Assembly: GCF_000621525.1 (NCBI RefSeq)
Contig: NZ_KK211300.1
Coordinates: 62,001 to 126,000, forward strand
Direction of reading: 5' to 3'
Source: Legionella fairfieldensis ATCC 49588
GTDB taxonomy: Bacteria > Pseudomonadota > Gammaproteobacteria > Legionellales > Legionellaceae
Length of the DNA: 64,000 nucleotides
Both the position numbers and the translations under genes were made by a program. The notes beneath the pieces were generated by a model. The model was not told where the DNA came from. It did not search any database and saw nothing but the letters and a program-made list of their open reading frames with translations. Of the stretch, positions 18,402 through 27,571 are shown piece after piece; position 1 is the first letter of the stretch, and each line of letters begins with the position of its first letter.

Positions 18402-20439
18402 AATGAATATACTCGAACTTCTTAAAATAGTCGCTCCAATTTTACCTGCTCCAATTTATTGGGAAGATGTGGATAGTGTTCTTTTGGGTGGTAATGAAGC
18501 CGTTTTTAGCGCAACTGGTGCGATGCTTGCTGAAGCCTATGTGGGCAAATCACTTTTTGAATTATATCCGCCGGAAATGGCCAATCATATTAAACGTCAC
18601 AATGAAGAGGTAATGAGAACAGGAAAAACTCTTGCTCAGGAAGAAGCAATTGCGGATATAGCAACGGGTGAATTAAAATATTTTACTGCGATTAAAGCAC
18701 CTTTACGAGATAATGAAGGAAATACCGTTGGTATTGTTGGAACATCCATAGATATTACCAGGCAAAAAAAATTATTAGAAGATCTGAAACTTGCCAAAGA
18801 AAACGCTGAGTTGGCAAATCTTGCCAAAACGGAGTTTATCGCCAATATGAGCCATGATATTCGCACACCACTTAGCGGTATAATTGGTATGTCTCGTTTT
18901 TTAGAAGAAAAAACAAGCGATCCGGAAGAAAAACAATATGCGCGATGGGTCAATGAAAGTGGGGAGCAATTACTAAAATTATTAAACGGGGTTCTTGATG
19001 TAGTATCCGCCGCACATCTTTCGGAACATGATCTTCTAACCGACTGTTTTGATATCCGCCAAAGTGTAGAGGATATTGTTCAATTGGAAAAACCTACCGT
19101 TCAAATGAAAAATCTTGAATTCAGAATCAATATCGATAAGCAGGTTCCACAATTTATTATTTGCGACCGTTTTAAATTAAATCGCATTTTACTTAATTTG
19201 ATAGGTAATGCGATAAAATTTACTCAACAAGGCTATATTGCACTGGACATTAAACAACTTTCCAGCGATCAAAACACCGTGAAACTACTGTTTAGTGTCA
19301 GTGATACCGGTCCAGGTATTCCCAAATCCTTGCAATCCAGAGTCTTTGAACAATTTTATCGTATTACTCCTTCTTATTTAGGCGATCATCAAGGTCATGG
19401 CGTTGGTTTACATATTGCTGAAAAATATGTCAATTTATTAGGCGGTAAACTTCAACTGGAAAGTGTTGAAGGACAAGGCGCAACTTTTTATTTTATTCTC
19501 TCTTTAGCCATCGGTGAGGAAAAAAATTCATTAGCCAAGCCTTTAACTCCTACAAAAAATAATGACCACCCTGCTTCACTTACAAAAAGCACGGCAAAAT
19601 CCTCTCTAAATTCTGCTGCGAATTCTCAACCCTTACTTTTATTGGTCGAAGATAATGAGATCGCCTTACGAATGATTGAAATGAACGCCGAAAAAACAGG
19701 CTGTCATTACATCTCAGTCACCAATGGAGAAGAAGCACTCAAAATAGCTAAATCGAGAAAATTCGATTTAATTATTACAGACATTGGTTTACCGGGATTA
19801 TCAGGTAATGAATTAACTCAACAAATTCGAGAGTGGGAGAAACGTTTCAATAAATCGCCCGTACCAATAATTGGTTTAACAGCTCATGGTTTGGATGAAA
19901 CAGAAAATACCTCCCTCCAGGCAGGGATGAATCAAATACTTTCAAAACCCATTAAATTATCCATGTTAAAGTCTGTTCTTACTCACTTTCTCCCTGCTCA
20001 ATTCACGCCGCTCTCCCCTGACGAAGAGAATAAAAATATCTCTTTCGCCTCTGATCTGCCGGATACGGAGAATAAGTTATTTTTACTGAACGATTATTCT
20101 TTACTTGATGTGAAAGAGAGCCTTACCCATCTCGGTGATGAAACTATTTTGCGCGAATTACTCAACTCAATGATTTCAGAAGAAATTCCCCAGGTCTTAT
20201 GTCGCTTAAAAGAAGCTTACAAGGTTTTGAATTGGGACAGTATTGAAAAATTAGCTCATCATTTAAAAAGCAGCGCCCTTTATTGCGGCACAATACGCCT
20301 GAAATATGCCTGCCAATACCTTGAGCGATATCGTAAAGCAGGACATGACAGATTACTTGATAAACTCTATCAGCAACTAATTAAAGTGATTCATGACACC
20401 GAACAATCTATTCAATGGTGGTTAGACAGAAAATCCTGA
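18391..20439 (+). CDS. hybrid sensor histidine kinase (PAS-HisKA-HATPase-REC-Hpt)
   Basis: A PAS-like sensor (residues 20-125) is followed by a dimerisation domain with SHDIRTPLSG (His155). The ATPase domain has NLIGNAIKFTQ, DTGPGIP and GHGVGLHIA. A receiver domain carries Asp464 in IITDIGLPG and a KP motif, and an Hpt domain carries His623 in AHHLKSS. All phosphorelay residues are intact. No membrane segment is seen, so it is probably a cytoplasmic sensor. The GTG start was chosen because AAGGAG lies 8 bases upstream inside the NRPS gene; ATG four codons later is too far from it. The 11-base overlap implies coupling to the NRPS. No cognate DNA-binding regulator is adjacent. Confidence 0.92.
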   Translation: MTSKMNILELLKIVAPILPAPIYWEDVDSVLLGGNEAVFSATGAMLAEAYVGKSLFELYPPEMANHIKRHNEEVMRTGKTLAQEEAIADIATGELKYFTAIKAPLRDNEGNTVGIVGTSIDITRQKKLLEDLKLAKENAELANLAKTEFIANMSHDIRTPLSGIIGMSRFLEEKTSDPEEKQYARWVNESGEQLLKLLNGVLDVVSAAHLSEHDLLTDCFDIRQSVEDIVQLEKPTVQMKNLEFRINIDKQVPQFIICDRFKLNRILLNLIGNAIKFTQQGYIALDIKQLSSDQNTVKLLFSVSDTGPGIPKSLQSRVFEQFYRITPSYLGDHQGHGVGLHIAEKYVNLLGGKLQLESVEGQGATFYFILSLAIGEEKNSLAKPLTPTKNNDHPASLTKSTAKSSLNSAANSQPLLLLVEDNEIALRMIEMNAEKTGCHYISVTNGEEALKIAKSRKFDLIITDIGLPGLSGNELTQQIREWEKRFNKSPVPIIGLTAHGLDETENTSLQAGMNQILSKPIKLSMLKSVLTHFLPAQFTPLSPDEENKNISFASDLPDTENKLFLLNDYSLLDVKESLTHLGDETILRELLNSMISEEIPQVLCRLKEAYKVLNWDSIEKLAHHLKSSALYCGTIRLKYACQYLERYRKAGHDRLLDKLYQQLIKVIHDTEQSIQWWLDRKS

Positions 20440-20604
20440 CTTTCTTTTGAAGAGAAAGAAACAGGCTGTTGAATATACCTTCTGAAAATTGACTGATTTA
20501 AGACAAGTTTTATGAGGAGAGTTTATTAATACTATTTCTCATTTAAATAATTTTGTATCTTTACTATACTCCTTACTATACTAATAATGATTAAGGAGAT
20601 TATC

Positions 20605-20682
20605 ATGGGTTACATCATTGGATGGTTATTAGGCGTCCCTATTAGTATTTTATTATTAATTTGGATAGTTTCTCACATTTAA
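20605..20682 (+). CDS. 25-residue single-pass membrane micro-protein
   Basis: A short frame, MGYIIGWLLGVPISILLLIW and five more residues, encodes essentially one transmembrane helix. TAAGGAGAT lies at ideal spacing before the ATG, and the next membrane-protein gene begins 12 bases after the stop, so an operon is likely. I do not recognise the family. The upstream AT-rich stretch contains two TATACT-like boxes that could be its promoter. Confidence 0.6.
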   Translation: MGYIIGWLLGVPISILLLIWIVSHI

Positions 20683-20694
20683 AAGGGATTTATT

Positions 20695-21345
20695 ATGAAA
20701 AACAATACAATTACAGAGACTTGTCATTCACCCTATCATTCTCGCGTATCCTGGTCCGCCGTTTTTTCCGGTGCCTTCGTAGGATTAGGGTTGGGTTTTT
20801 TACTTCATCTGTTTGGTATGGCCATCAGCTTGAGTGCCTATAACGCACCTTCCGCTGGAGCTGCTACTACCATTGCTGTTGGAGGATTACTTGGACTTTT
20901 AATAGGAACTATTGCTTCAATGGGCGCTGCGGGCTTTGTAGCAGGCTATCTGGGACGATTTTTTCACCATTCCCACTGTGGAGGGGTTCTTTATGGCTTT
21001 CTGACATGGACTATGGCCCTGTTATTAGCTGCAATATTTGCTATCCCTCTGGCACAACACACGTCGGCTTATAGTAAAACATTGGCTCCCAAAGTAGTCG
21101 TTTCGGATTCAATGCCACAAAAAATTGATGTCACAACAGAAAAGAATACTTCGCCTTCTACTACTGTTTCAGACAAGACCGATCAACCTGTTGTTGTTAA
21201 AGTATCATCAGACACTTTAACAGGCAGCTCGTGGATAATATTTACCTTGTTCTTTATTGGTGCATTATCCAGTTGCATAGGTGCTTGTCTGGGGATGAAA
21301 TGCAAACGAAATGAGGTGACTTTCGAATCGAATCCTCCGGTTTAA
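20695..21345 (+). CDS. integral membrane protein, YrzE/PhnA-like hydrophobic family
   Basis: The 216-residue protein has a WSAVFSGAFVGLGLGFLLHL first helix, a Gly/Ala-rich second helix (GLLGLLIGTIASMGAAGFVAG), a third near 100-120 and a fourth near 180-203. A Ser/Thr-rich extramembrane loop lies between helices three and four. The opening motif resembles bacterial membrane proteins annotated PhnA-like or YrzE; function is unknown. AAAGGG precedes the ATG, and a strong terminator follows the stop, closing this two-gene unit. Confidence 0.6.
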   Translation: MKNNTITETCHSPYHSRVSWSAVFSGAFVGLGLGFLLHLFGMAISLSAYNAPSAGAATTIAVGGLLGLLIGTIASMGAAGFVAGYLGRFFHHSHCGGVLYGFLTWTMALLLAAIFAIPLAQHTSAYSKTLAPKVVVSDSMPQKIDVTTEKNTSPSTTVSDKTDQPVVVKVSSDTLTGSSWIIFTLFFIGALSSCIGACLGMKCKRNEVTFESNPPV

Positions 21346-21354
21346 AACAAGTAG

Positions 21355-21380
21355 AAAAGCCAGAGTGTTCTCTGGCTTTT
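21355..21380 (+). terminator. rho-independent terminator
   Basis: AAAAGCCAGAG and CTCTGGCTTTT form a perfect 11-bp stem with a TGTT loop, and the 3' arm ends in the T run. It sits ten bases after the membrane-protein stop codon. Confidence 0.9.
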
Positions 21381-21519
21381 ACTCTATGCTTTCCTTTATC
21401 CTATATACTTGTCCTTCCTGTTTTTATCTTATGATTAAGCAGTGTGGTTAAAGCAAACGTCATCGACTATTTTGGTAACTTTAATTATAATTTATCCATC
21501 ATTCAATGGAGATAAAAGT

Positions 21520-22353
21520 ATGGCTAAAACCTGGTTTATTACGGGGGCTTCCCGCGGTATTGGATTAGAAATCGTAAAAACAGTGCTTAAAAAAGGCGAT
21601 AATGTCATAGCTACCGCTCGTAATTCAAGCAAGATAAGCGATCAATTGGCAACGTCTGATAACCTGCTTGCTCTGGATCTTGATATCACTCAGGAAATGC
21701 AAATCAATGTTGCCATCGATACTGCCATTAAGAAATTTGGAAATATAGATGTGCTCATCAATAATGCAGGATATGGTCATCTGGGTGTCTTTGAAGAATC
21801 GACTTCCGAAGAAGTCCGGGAGCAGTTTAATACGAATGTCTTTGGCCTTATGGATGTAACAAGAGCCATCATCCCTCATATGCGAAGGCAGCGTAGCGGG
21901 CATATTTTCAATATCTCTTCAATTGCCGGCCTTAAGGGTAGTTTTGGTGGCGCGCTCTATCATTCGAGCAAATTCGCAGTTGAGGGATTTTCCCAATCAA
22001 TTGCCGAAGAATTAGCACCTTTTAACATTTATGTAACCTGTATCTCTCCAGGATTTTTCCGTACTGATTTCCTTGATGAACGTTCCGTGAACTATTCAAA
22101 GCGGTTCATCAGTGATTATGATAAAGCGATGAACGATTACCAGGATTTTCTCAACAATCGTTCTCACAATCAATTGGGTGATCCTGCAAAACTTGCCACT
22201 GTTATTCTCCACTTGACGGAAGTTAAAAATCCTCCCGTATCATTTGTAGCCGGTTCAGATGCCATTGATTGGGCAAAAAACGTGATTGAACAAAAGCAGA
22301 CTGAACTCACTAATTGGAAGGATCTTTCTATCAGTACCGATGGCCAATGGTAA
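21520..22353 (+). CDS. short-chain dehydrogenase/reductase
   Basis: The 277-residue protein has the classical SDR elements: GASRGIG nucleotide loop, NNAG, the ISS serine and a YHSSK active site (Tyr and Lys in YxxxK), then SPGFFRTDF. It fits the group related to oxidoreductases such as YusZ that act on unknown alcohols or ketones with NAD(P). The start was set at the ATG preceded by GGAG rather than an upstream ATG that would add 26 residues with no good ribosome-binding site. It stands alone between a terminator and an intergenic repeat. Confidence 0.85.
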   Translation: MAKTWFITGASRGIGLEIVKTVLKKGDNVIATARNSSKISDQLATSDNLLALDLDITQEMQINVAIDTAIKKFGNIDVLINNAGYGHLGVFEESTSEEVREQFNTNVFGLMDVTRAIIPHMRRQRSGHIFNISSIAGLKGSFGGALYHSSKFAVEGFSQSIAEELAPFNIYVTCISPGFFRTDFLDERSVNYSKRFISDYDKAMNDYQDFLNNRSHNQLGDPAKLATVILHLTEVKNPPVSFVAGSDAIDWAKNVIEQKQTELTNWKDLSISTDGQW

Positions 22354-22373
22354 AAGCACCTAAAAACTTTTTA

Positions 22374-22445
22374 CCGGACAAAAATAGCCATTGACGCGAA
22401 GCGCCAACTTGGTAGCAACGCGGTACTTTTTGATTTTTTGTCCGG
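22374..22445. repeat. dispersed intergenic inverted-repeat element, copy 1
   Basis: Ends are CCGGACAAAAA and TTTTTTGTCCGG. The interior shares CCATTGAC, GAA and GGT-CTTTTTGA segments with the element at 32132-32221, so the two are copies of one family of about 70-90 bp. Confidence 0.6.
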
Positions 22446-22539
22446 CACGAAAAGAGTCCAAACCAATAAAAACGCATTTAATTTTTTCTTAATGAAAACC
22501 AGTTATAATGATACGTAAGCAATTATTTTAGGAAAAAAA

Positions 22540-23184
22540 GTGTTTAATCAACCAAAAAGTTTAAAAGAAATTTGCATAGATTTCATTGAAAATAAAGGGC
22601 TTTTTGGCAAGAACAAAAACAGAAAAATGATTCCCGATGATCTTGATGATAAATTACTTGGTGATTTAAAAAAATCATTACTTATGATTTCCAACTTTAA
22701 TTTTAAAAAATCTAAAAATCAAGCTGGTAAAAAAATTTTTATTGAATTGAAAAATAACCTGGAATTGAGTGATGAGAATACAACATGTCACCATTATTTA
22801 GACCTGATAGCTTCTTATTATTCACAAATAAATTCGACTTATTTTTTTGCTGGTACTTTAGTTACTGCATTAAAAGATTTAACGCATAAAGTTTTATTAC
22901 ATATGGATGTGGATGATTTAAAAAAAGAGCTTCCCAAACTTCTGATTCAACACGAACCAGAATATAGTGAATGGTACGAAACCAATATCGGGACAACTCG
23001 ATCTCTTATAGGAGGTGATATAAATTTATACTCTGGCTACCGGTTTATAACTGGTATTGTAAAACAATTTCCAACCACTAAGTCCGCTCAATTAAAAGAG
23101 GATGCGAGGTTAAAAGAAAAATATCTGGGTATAACTTCTGGGAACAATTTTTTCCACTCCTTAAAAAGATGTTTTGGAATTTGA
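22540..23184 (+). CDS. protein of unknown function
   Basis: I do not recognise this 214-residue protein. It is predicted helical, Lys/Asn/Leu-rich and lacks a signal peptide or membrane helix. An acidic-to-basic C-terminal end finishes in KRCFGI. A GTG start is preceded by AGGA at six bases. It follows the intergenic repeat and is not clearly in an operon. Low GC and lone placement among accessory genes would suit an acquired or effector gene, but that is speculation. Confidence 0.6.
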   Translation: MFNQPKSLKEICIDFIENKGLFGKNKNRKMIPDDLDDKLLGDLKKSLLMISNFNFKKSKNQAGKKIFIELKNNLELSDENTTCHHYLDLIASYYSQINSTYFFAGTLVTALKDLTHKVLLHMDVDDLKKELPKLLIQHEPEYSEWYETNIGTTRSLIGGDINLYSGYRFITGIVKQFPTTKSAQLKEDARLKEKYLGITSGNNFFHSLKRCFGI

Positions 23185-23281
23185 TACACTTTCTTTATTT
23201 GAATCAATACATTATTAATAAAAGACAATACTGTGTAAAATAGCAAGTGCATTAAAATTAAAATATAATAGTTGCAGGATT

Positions 23282-23989
23282 TTGATCGACATCAGGGAAA
23301 TTTTGACCATTCGTAAGTTTTCTAAAAATGATTATGAGATAGTTGAATTTCATAATAACATCAATGAGCGGATTCAAGTTTATCCCATGTATTTTAAATT
23401 GGGATTTAGCTCAATAGCACAGGTTTTCGGTCGCGCTATTGTGCTTAAAAGTCTACTTCAGGCATTGAAATTTTTGCCTCAAGATTATGGTTTTCTCATT
23501 TGGGATGTATACCGGCCTCGATCTGTGCAGAAAACACTTTTCAATTGGGTGAGGGAAGAGATCCGTTTAAAATTACCTGCCCTAAGCGAAGAAGAAAATT
23601 ATGAGGAAACAAAAAAATATATATCCCCCCCTTCCAGAGTTGGCGAAGATTATTGTCCACCTCACCTTAGTGGCGGCGCCATTGATTTAACATTGTTCGA
23701 GATGACCACCAACAAAGAATTAGACATGGGAACACCATTTGACGAAAGTTCAGAGCGAGCTCACAGTAATTATTTTAATCTTAAAACCCGGCTCTCAGCT
23801 CAAGAAAAGCACTTTAAGTATAGAAGAAATCTTTTACATACAACCATGAATCACGCCGGTTTTACGTCTTATCAATATGAATGGTGGCATTTTGATATAG
23901 GCAATCTGTTCTGGAGTCGGGCAGTGAAACAACCTGCTGTTTTTGGCCCTCTGTTTGGTGATAAAGAATGGCCGGATGACCATGAATAA
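23282..23989 (+). CDS. VanX/DdpX-like D-Ala-D-Ala dipeptidase
   Basis: The 235-residue protein shows the zinc M15D signature: HLSGGAIDLTL, giving the His and Asp ligands, and EWWHFD, giving the catalytic Glu and third ligand, plus the WDVYRPRS segment with the substrate-binding Arg. The usual Ser before the first His is Pro here. Family members hydrolyse D-alanyl-D-alanine; in Gram-negatives this recycles peptidoglycan dipeptides. The start is unsure: the TTG used here has AGGA only two bases away, while a TTG at 23303 has CAGGGA at better spacing and would remove seven residues. It lacks a signal peptide, so it is cytoplasmic. Confidence 0.85.
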   Translation: MIDIREILTIRKFSKNDYEIVEFHNNINERIQVYPMYFKLGFSSIAQVFGRAIVLKSLLQALKFLPQDYGFLIWDVYRPRSVQKTLFNWVREEIRLKLPALSEEENYEETKKYISPPSRVGEDYCPPHLSGGAIDLTLFEMTTNKELDMGTPFDESSERAHSNYFNLKTRLSAQEKHFKYRRNLLHTTMNHAGFTSYQYEWWHFDIGNLFWSRAVKQPAVFGPLFGDKEWPDDHE

Positions 23990-24108
23990 ACGTCCATTAA
24001 AATCCATCCGGCTCATCTCATGAGTTTAGGCATATTTTGCAATTCGCAGGAATCAATCAAGAACAGGCCGCGGTATGCCTACGAATACTTCAGACTCATT
24101 ATTAAGGA

Positions 24109-25689
24109 CTAATGTTCTCGTGTAGCAGAAAATCTTATTTTTGGATAACGCTCTTCTGCCATTGTTAAATTAACTTTTGTAGGTGCCAGATACATTAACG
24201 CCTCACTACCGTCCAATGCCAGATAATCATAAGCCTTTGTGCGAAATTCTGTCATAGCTTTATCATCTTCAGCATACACCCAGCGAGCGCAACTGGTATT
24301 AACAGCCTCATAAACACAATCTACTTTATATTCATGCTTTAAACGATGGGCCACCACATCAAATTGCAAAACACCTACGGCCCCGAGAATTAATTGATTA
24401 CTATTAAGCGGTCTAAATATCTGCGTAGCCCCTTCTTCTGATAATTCAATCAAACCTTTAAGCAGCGCTTTACTTTTTAAAGGATCTTTTAAGCGAACCA
24501 GACGGAAAAGTTCCGGAGCAAAATTAGGAATACCAGTGAATTTTAAATGTTCGCCTTGCGTAAATGTATCCCCAATACGAATAGTTCCGTGATTATGTAA
24601 ACCAATAATGTCTCCTGCCATAGCCGTATCGGCATGTGCCCTATCACCCGCCATAAAGGTCAGGGCATTGGCAATTTGCACCTCTTTGCCTAAACGCAAA
24701 TGACTTAGCTTCATTCCTTTTTTAAAAGTTCCTGAGCAAATACGCAAAAAAGCAATACGATCGCGATGTTTGGGATCCATATTGGCTTGAATTTTAAATA
24801 CAAAACCAGTAAAAGCATTTTCTTCTGGTTTAACACATCGCTCAATGGCTGCACGAGGCATGGGGCCTGGCGCATATTGAGCAAAATCATCCAGCAATTC
24901 CTTGATGCCAAAATTATTAATGGCGGAACCAAAATAAACGGGGGTCATTTTGCCTGATAAATAATCAGAAAGATTAAACTCATGGGAGGCGCCTTTGACT
25001 AATTCGATTTCGTCACGCAATTCCTGTGCTGCCTCCCCTAAAAGTTCATCCAATTGGGCATTGTGCAACCCTTTAATCTGAAATGCACTTTGTTTCTGGG
25101 TATTTTTACCGGGCTGATATAAATAGGTAGTATCCTGATAAAGATGATAAATTCCTTTAAAACGCTTCCCCATACCCACAGGCCAGGTAACGGGAGCACA
25201 TTGAATGCCTAACACAGTTTCAACCTCATCAAGCAAACTGATTGGTTCGCGTCCTTCACGATCCAATTTGTTAATAAAAGTCATGATAGGTGTATCCCGC
25301 AAACGACAGACTTCCATTAATTTAACTGTTCTTTCTTCAACCCCTTTTGCAACGTCAATAACCATCAACGCAGAATCAACAGCCGTTAAAGTACGATAAG
25401 TATCCTCCGAAAAATCCTCGTGACCGGGCGTGTCCAGCAAATTCATTACATGCTCATTATGCACAAATTGCATTACCGAAGTGGTGATAGAGATCCCCCG
25501 TTCCTTTTCCATTTCCATCCAATCGGAAGTAGCGTGCCTATCTGCCTTACGTCCTTTAACCGTCCCGGCAAGCTGTATTGCACCTCCAAATAACAGCAAT
25601 TTCTCAGTTACTGTCGTTTTACCGGCATCAGGGTGAGAAATAATAGCAAATGTCCGCCGTTTGGCGAAATCTTCGTAAAAAGAAACCAT
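24109..25689 (-). CDS. prfC: peptide chain release factor 3
   Basis: The 526-residue translational GTPase has the full length of the family. G motifs are seen in order: [25 protein letters not shown] and NKLDRE, followed by domains II and III. RF3 removes RF1/RF2 from the ribosome after peptide release. It is monocistronic in appearance, with 100-200-base gaps on either side, and the start ATG lies where the family usually begins ([16 protein letters not shown]). Confidence 0.98.
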   Translation of the reverse strand: MVSFYEDFAKRRTFAIISHPDAGKTTVTEKLLLFGGAIQLAGTVKGRKADRHATSDWMEMEKERGISITTSVMQFVHNEHVMNLLDTPGHEDFSEDTYRTLTAVDSALMVIDVAKGVEERTVKLMEVCRLRDTPIMTFINKLDREGREPISLLDEVETVLGIQCAPVTWPVGMGKRFKGIYHLYQDTTYLYQPGKNTQKQSAFQIKGLHNAQLDELLGEAAQELRDEIELVKGASHEFNLSDYLSGKMTPVYFGSAINNFGIKELLDDFAQYAPGPMPRAAIERCVKPEENAFTGFVFKIQANMDPKHRDRIAFLRICSGTFKKGMKLSHLRLGKEVQIANALTFMAGDRAHADTAMAGDIIGLHNHGTIRIGDTFTQGEHLKFTGIPNFAPELFRLVRLKDPLKSKALLKGLIELSEEGATQIFRPLNSNQLILGAVGVLQFDVVAHRLKHEYKVDCVYEAVNTSCARWVYAEDDKAMTEFRTKAYDYLALDGSEALMYLAPTKVNLTMAEERYPKIRFSATREH

Positions 25690-25886
25690 AAAAAAACCTG
25701 TAATCCACTGAATTATGCATTTTAAGGGAAATGAAAGAGCAATTACAATATTAAGTTATTTACCCACATCAACAAATTCAAAGGCAGGAAATAGCTTACC
25801 TGGACAGGATTAAGATAACAAAATAAAACTGGCTCCGAAACCTGAAAGCATTTTACTGACAATGCCATTATTTCATCTTTTGATGG

Positions 25887-26511
25887 TTATGGAAAAGATT
25901 GATAAGCATTACTTCGTTGTTCCTGCAACGTTTTTAATTGACCTCGAAGTTCACTGTTTTCTTTTTCAAGTTCTTGTATTCTAGCCTCCATCGCTTTAAA
26001 TTGCTCGACTTTTCTTTGCCGGAACTCGCGTGCAGAGCGTAGATTCTTTAACCTTCGATATTCCTTTTTTTCATCTGCCTTAAGAGTTTTTTTTTTCTTT
26101 CTTTTCCAATAGTTCCAATGAGACCAACGATTTCTCAGAATTTTCATTGGATTTTTCTTTCCTGAAAGAATGCTTTTCTTCTGTAACGAAAAAAAGATTA
26201 GCAGCGGGTAATATCTTTGCTGTTTGTGACTGAGAAGCCCTGTTATCATGAGAAAAATTAATATCTGGCTGAAAATGAAAAAAACCGAATGGGGATAGGT
26301 AGGTCTGATTAATAACAGGTGGTTCAGCCTCTAACTTTATTTCTACATCAGGATCTATAGCCTCAGATAAAACATTTTGTTGAGAATGATTGTCGGATTG
26401 ATAATCATTGTAGGAACTTGGCCATTCGGCAGGCTCTATTCGATGATCACTGAAAAAAGATGGGGTATCATCTACTAATAAAAGTTCATTCGTATAGTTA
26501 GTTTTAAACAT
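25887..26511 (-). CDS. bZIP (basic leucine zipper) protein encoded in two frames joined at a run of ten A
   Basis: The first frame (start ATG with AGAGGTGA upstream) gives about 141 residues, rich in acidic, Ser, Pro and aromatic residues, and ends soon after ten A residues (26087-26096 on the minus strand). Dropping one A joins it to 66 further residues holding a basic region, KKEYRRLKNLRSAREFRQRK, and a zipper. Spacing is N-x7-R-x9-M-x6-L-x6-L-x6-L, with Asn at a zipper 'a' position as in eukaryotic bZIP factors. The joined product would be about 207 residues. It starts 16 bases after the 3-hydroxyisobutyryl-CoA hydrolase gene on the same strand. It could be a host-directed nuclear effector made by slippage, or a broken gene; the domain itself is clear. 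Confidence 0.75.
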
Positions 26512-26526
26512 TGCTCACCTCTTTAA

Positions 26527-27570
26527 TCAAAAAAATAGTTGCTCATTACATTCAAAATAACCAGCCACTTTCGTATCACTTACTAAAGATAAATTTTCCG
26601 GCTGCCAATGAGGTCTTTTATCTTTATCAACTAATAAAGCCCTCACTCCCTCATAAAAATCATGATCCCGCATAAAATGACTCACCAGGCAATAATCCAT
26701 TTCCAAACACTCTTTCAAAGAAAGAAATTCTGCTTTAAGAATTTGCGCCAAAGTAATTTTCAAACTTAGAGGTGATTTCTTCTCTAAATTACACAAAACA
26801 TTCGTTGCCCATTCATCGTCTCTTTGCTCTAACGCTGCATAAATTTTTTCTACGGTATTAAGTGCAAAACAGGTATTAATTGCCTGCTGCTCGTCTTTTA
26901 AAGCAAACTCCTCAAGGGGTAAGGCAAACTTTCGCAAAGTAGCCGTTACTTTTTCAGAGGCATTAGTTGATAAATCGATTGTAAGAAGCTGCTCTAATAT
27001 TGTTTCCTGCCTGTCAGCAGCGACTACTTCTTTCACCAAGCCGAGTGCTTTAGCCTCTTCGGCAGATAAACGATTACCAGTCAATCCTAAATAAATACCC
27101 ATTGCCCCAGGACAACGTGACAGTAAATAACTGGCACCAATATCAGGAAAAAAACCTATCCCCGTTTCGGGCATGGCAAAACTGAAATTTTGCGTGGCTA
27201 TTGGATGAGAGCCATGTAAAGAAATGCCAACACCTCCGCCCATCGTGATCCCATCCATTAAAGGAATATACGGCTTTGAAAACTGATGAATATAATGGTT
27301 CAAACGGTATTCATGCCAAAAAAATGACATTTTATCCTCACCATTGCGGCCAGTTTCATACAATCGCCGTATATCACCCCCTGCGCAAAATGCTTTTCCA
27401 CCTTCTGCCCGCACTATTACAGCATGGATACTATTCTCTTTTTCCCAACATAACAATTGCTGTTGCAAGGCTTTAATCATATCCAAAGTCAGTGCATTTA
27501 ATGCTTGAGGACGATTTAAAGTGACTATACCAAGATGTCCCTCCTCAGTAAAAGCAATATCAGCCGTCAT
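26527..27570 (-). CDS. 3-hydroxyisobutyryl-CoA hydrolase family protein
   Basis: This 347-residue crotonase-fold protein has the KAFCAGGDIRRLYE and GGGVGISLHGSHPIA motifs and the PETGIGFFPDIGAS stretch that mark the HIBCH group, plus its longer C-terminal region. The enzyme removes CoA from 3-hydroxyisobutyryl-CoA in valine breakdown. The start was placed at the ATG after AGGGAG, one base past the preceding hydratase stop; longer upstream frames overlap that gene. It sits third in an operon with acyl-CoA dehydrogenase and enoyl-CoA hydratase, which fits the order of reactions. Confidence 0.88.
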   Translation of the reverse strand: MTADIAFTEEGHLGIVTLNRPQALNALTLDMIKALQQQLLCWEKENSIHAVIVRAEGGKAFCAGGDIRRLYETGRNGEDKMSFFWHEYRLNHYIHQFSKPYIPLMDGITMGGGVGISLHGSHPIATQNFSFAMPETGIGFFPDIGASYLLSRCPGAMGIYLGLTGNRLSAEEAKALGLVKEVVAADRQETILEQLLTIDLSTNASEKVTATLRKFALPLEEFALKDEQQAINTCFALNTVEKIYAALEQRDDEWATNVLCNLEKKSPLSLKITLAQILKAEFLSLKECLEMDYCLVSHFMRDHDFYEGVRALLVDKDKRPHWQPENLSLVSDTKVAGYFECNEQLFF

Positions 27571-27571
27571 A

